Assembly: GCA_902782625.1 (NCBI GenBank)
Contig: CACZNZ010000498.1
Span: forward strand, 1 to 6,681
Source: an uncultured Lachnospiraceae bacterium
GTDB taxonomy: Bacteria > Bacillota > Clostridia > Lachnospirales > Lachnospiraceae
DNA: 6,681 nt
Direction of reading: 5' to 3'
The notes under the pieces are model-generated. The model was not told the origin of the DNA. It made no database searches and saw nothing but the letters and a program-made list of their open reading frames with translations. Every line of letters begins with the position of its first letter. The stretch's first letter is position 1. Of this stretch, positions 5,598 to 6,681 are shown one piece after another. A program made the translations under genes and the position numbers.

Positions 5598-5678
5598 ATG
5601 GATCTTCCGTTGAGAACATGCGTTCTGATGGGTAAGCGAAACGGAGCGAAGGAGAACCATGCCGATTGGAATAAATGA
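5598..5678 (+). CDS. Possible 26-codon leader ORF overlapping the ATPase start
   Basis: ATG 5598 is preceded by AAAGGAAG (5582-5589), a reasonable ribosome binding site 8 bases away. The frame runs 26 codons (beginning MDLPLRTCVLMGK, ending HADWNK) to TGA 5676-5678, passing through the ATPase Shine-Dalgarno and 20 bases into that gene. Its ribosome site is within a stem GGAAG/CTTCC (5585-5589 with 5604-5608). The layout suits a translated leader that controls the downstream gene, but so short an ORF may be chance. No family resemblance is claimed. Confidence 0.35.
   Translation: MDLPLRTCVLMGKRNGAKENHADWNK
5606..5645 (+). promoter_or_regulatory. Leader stem just upstream of the ATPase ribosome binding site
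   Basis: TCCGTT (5606-5611) pairs with AACGGA (5640-5645), enclosing an inner hairpin AGAAC/GTTCT (5613-5617 with 5622-5626, loop ATGC). The stem ends 3 bases before AAGGAG (5649-5654). Part of its left arm (TCC) is also used by the competing GGAAG/CTTCC stem, so the two cannot form together. This suggests a possible translational switch; not tested. Confidence 0.35.
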
Positions 5679-6681
5679 ATTTGAGATTCTAAAAGAATCA
5701 GTGGAACCGGACGTATATATCGTAGACAAGATACTGCCGCCGGGAGTGACGCTGCTTTGCGGCCATCAAAAAATCGGCAAGAGTTGGCTTGCATTGAAGT
5801 TATGTCTGTGCGCAACCAGAGGCGTTAATCTATGGGGATACAAAACCCTGCATTGCAAAGCGCTGTATTGCTGCCTGGAGGATACGAAGAAGCGCATTCG
5901 TAAACGCTACGATGCTTTGTCGTCGGCAGCCGTGGAGCTACAGGGAACCACTCCGGCAGGATGGCTGGATTTCATATTTCGATGCCCAAAGCTGGATCAG
6001 GGATTGGTCGATGAGCTAGAGCAACACGTTAAAGATAATCCTGAATGCAAGCTGATCATTATTGACAACCTATTCATAATAACCCCGTCAATGAACGACT
6101 CCCCCTATGCGTGCGACTACAATAATATCGTTGCCCTGAAGAAATTCGCAAATCAATATGAGATTGCGATTGTTCTTATCCATCATACACGGAAACTGAA
6201 GGTCAAGGATCCCTTTGACGAGATTCTGGGAACATCCGGTCTAAGTGGCGCGGTAGATACTATGATGATACTGTCCAGAGAAGGCCGCTCAGAAAGCAGG
6301 GGAACCCTCAAATATACCGGCCGCGATATCGGGGACGAGGAGCTTGCTCTTGAATTTCACGACGGCGATTGGCAGATCACAGAGGAAACAGAAGACACAT
6401 CCTTCGTGGGGCGCATCATTGACCTGGTTGGGGATAAAACACATTGGGAAGGTACGGCCACTAACCTGGCTGAGGCAACTGGCGGCGAAATAGCGCCAAA
6501 ATGGATGACACGCAAGCTCAACGAGCACCGTGCCGAACTGGAGGCGCGGGGTATAGATTTCACCAATGAGAGGGACTCGGCCAACAGAAGAAATATCACA
6601 GAGGCGATTACGGGAGAGTCATTAATCTCTCTACGGACGCCGCACAGGTCTTTGCAGGGCAGATCACCTATGGCGCAAGCA
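5659..6681 (+). CDS. RepA-like RecA-fold AAA ATPase, 3' end cut by window
   Basis: ATG 5659 follows AAGGAG (5649-5654) by 4 bases; the frame is open for all 341 codons to the window end, so the gene is incomplete. Walker A is GHQKIGKS (35-42), with Lys41 and Ser42 expected to bind ATP phosphate. CLED (72-75) is the strand ending in an acidic residue typical of this family. Walker B is LIIIDN (132-137, Asp136). The LIHHTRK segment (173-179) is the H-motif seen in RepA-type hexameric helicases, and the GTSGLSGAVDTMMIL segment (191-205) is the usual following helix. After the ATPase core, residues about 248-312 (FVGRIIDLVG, TATNLAEATGG, MTRKLNEHRAELEARGI) look like a winged-helix domain, common in element-borne members. 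The family (RSF1010 RepA, AAA_25 type) unwinds DNA at origins or serves as a helicase on integrative elements. The exact role here is inferred from family and context. Its own transcription unit probably begins after the terminator at 5491. Confidence 0.9.
   Translation, partial: MPIGINEFEILKESVEPDVYIVDKILPPGVTLLCGHQKIGKSWLALKLCLCATRGVNLWGYKTLHCKALYCCLEDTKKRIRKRYDALSSAAVELQGTTPAGWLDFIFRCPKLDQGLVDELEQHVKDNPECKLIIIDNLFIITPSMNDSPYACDYNNIVALKKFANQYEIAIVLIHHTRKLKVKDPFDEILGTSGLSGAVDTMMILSREGRSESRGTLKYTGRDIGDEELALEFHDGDWQITEETEDTSFVGRIIDLVGDKTHWEGTATNLAEATGGEIAPKWMTRKLNEHRAELEARGIDFTNERDSANRRNITEAITGESLISLRTPHRSLQGRSPMAQA

Larger units (their letters stand above)
5345..5658 (+). other. Intergenic region between the module/Fic operon and the ATPase gene
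   Basis: This 314-base stretch has no convincing full-size gene on either strand. From left to right it holds an AT-rich part with three GATAATC heptamers (5364-5438), a rho-independent terminator (5491-5526), and a leader of about 130 bases with several short stems and a possible 26-codon ORF that overlaps the ATPase start. I could not identify a good sigma-70 -35/-10 pair; a promoter for the ATPase gene must lie here if it is not read through from upstream. Confidence 0.7.

Noticed and set aside
5483..5635. 50-codon plus-strand ORF (MAREMSRHWARH...) across the terminator
   Set aside because: No Shine-Dalgarno upstream of its ATG, and it is made largely of the terminator stem and leader hairpins; more likely non-coding.
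6289..6599. Two minus-strand ORFs near the right end
   Set aside because: They are antisense to the ATPase coding region with clear Walker motifs, which continues open through the whole stretch.

Overview
The window looks like accessory DNA from a low-to-mid GC Firmicute, most likely a gut clostridium (Lachnospiraceae or Oscillospiraceae type). This rests on strong AGGAGG-type ribosome binding sites, short intergenic gaps, and protein types (a Fic-like protein with winged-helix tail, a RepA-like RecA-fold ATPase, small unnamed clostridial proteins) that typically sit on integrative or conjugative elements and plasmids. All genes I can support lie on the plus strand. No tRNA, rRNA, CRISPR array, transposase or integrase was seen.

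Layout. (1) Bases 2-364: the 3' end of a small helical protein of unknown function. (2) Bases 400-5344: a tightly packed run of six genes, probably one operon: a 276-aa protein (called A), a 124-aa protein (B, ATGA stop-start overlap with A), a 650-aa Fic-like protein with winged-helix-like segments, a 225-aa unknown (E), a 173-aa protein (C, overlapping E) and a 179-aa protein (D). (3) Bases 5345-5658: a 314-base non-coding stretch holding three GATAATC heptamers, a good rho-independent terminator that closes the operon, and a structured leader with a possible 26-codon leader ORF. (4) Bases 5659-6681: the first 341 codons of a RepA/RecA-fold ATPase that runs off the window.

The central observation is that A, B, C and D all carry versions of one roughly 100-residue module, so the Fic-like gene is flanked by four copies of a protein family I cannot name. 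The Fic-like protein keeps the Fido fold landmarks, and even the [S/T]xxxE[G/N] inhibitory signature, but its catalytic motif reads RPFPEGNERLAR instead of HPFxxGNGRxxR. The histidine needed for AMP transfer is therefore absent. A reasonable reading, which is inference, is that it is a non-catalytic or re-purposed Fido protein acting as a regulator or scaffold together with the four module proteins, on a mobile element whose replication-type ATPase follows immediately. I cannot assign a phenotype (defence, conjugation control, maintenance) from the sequence alone.
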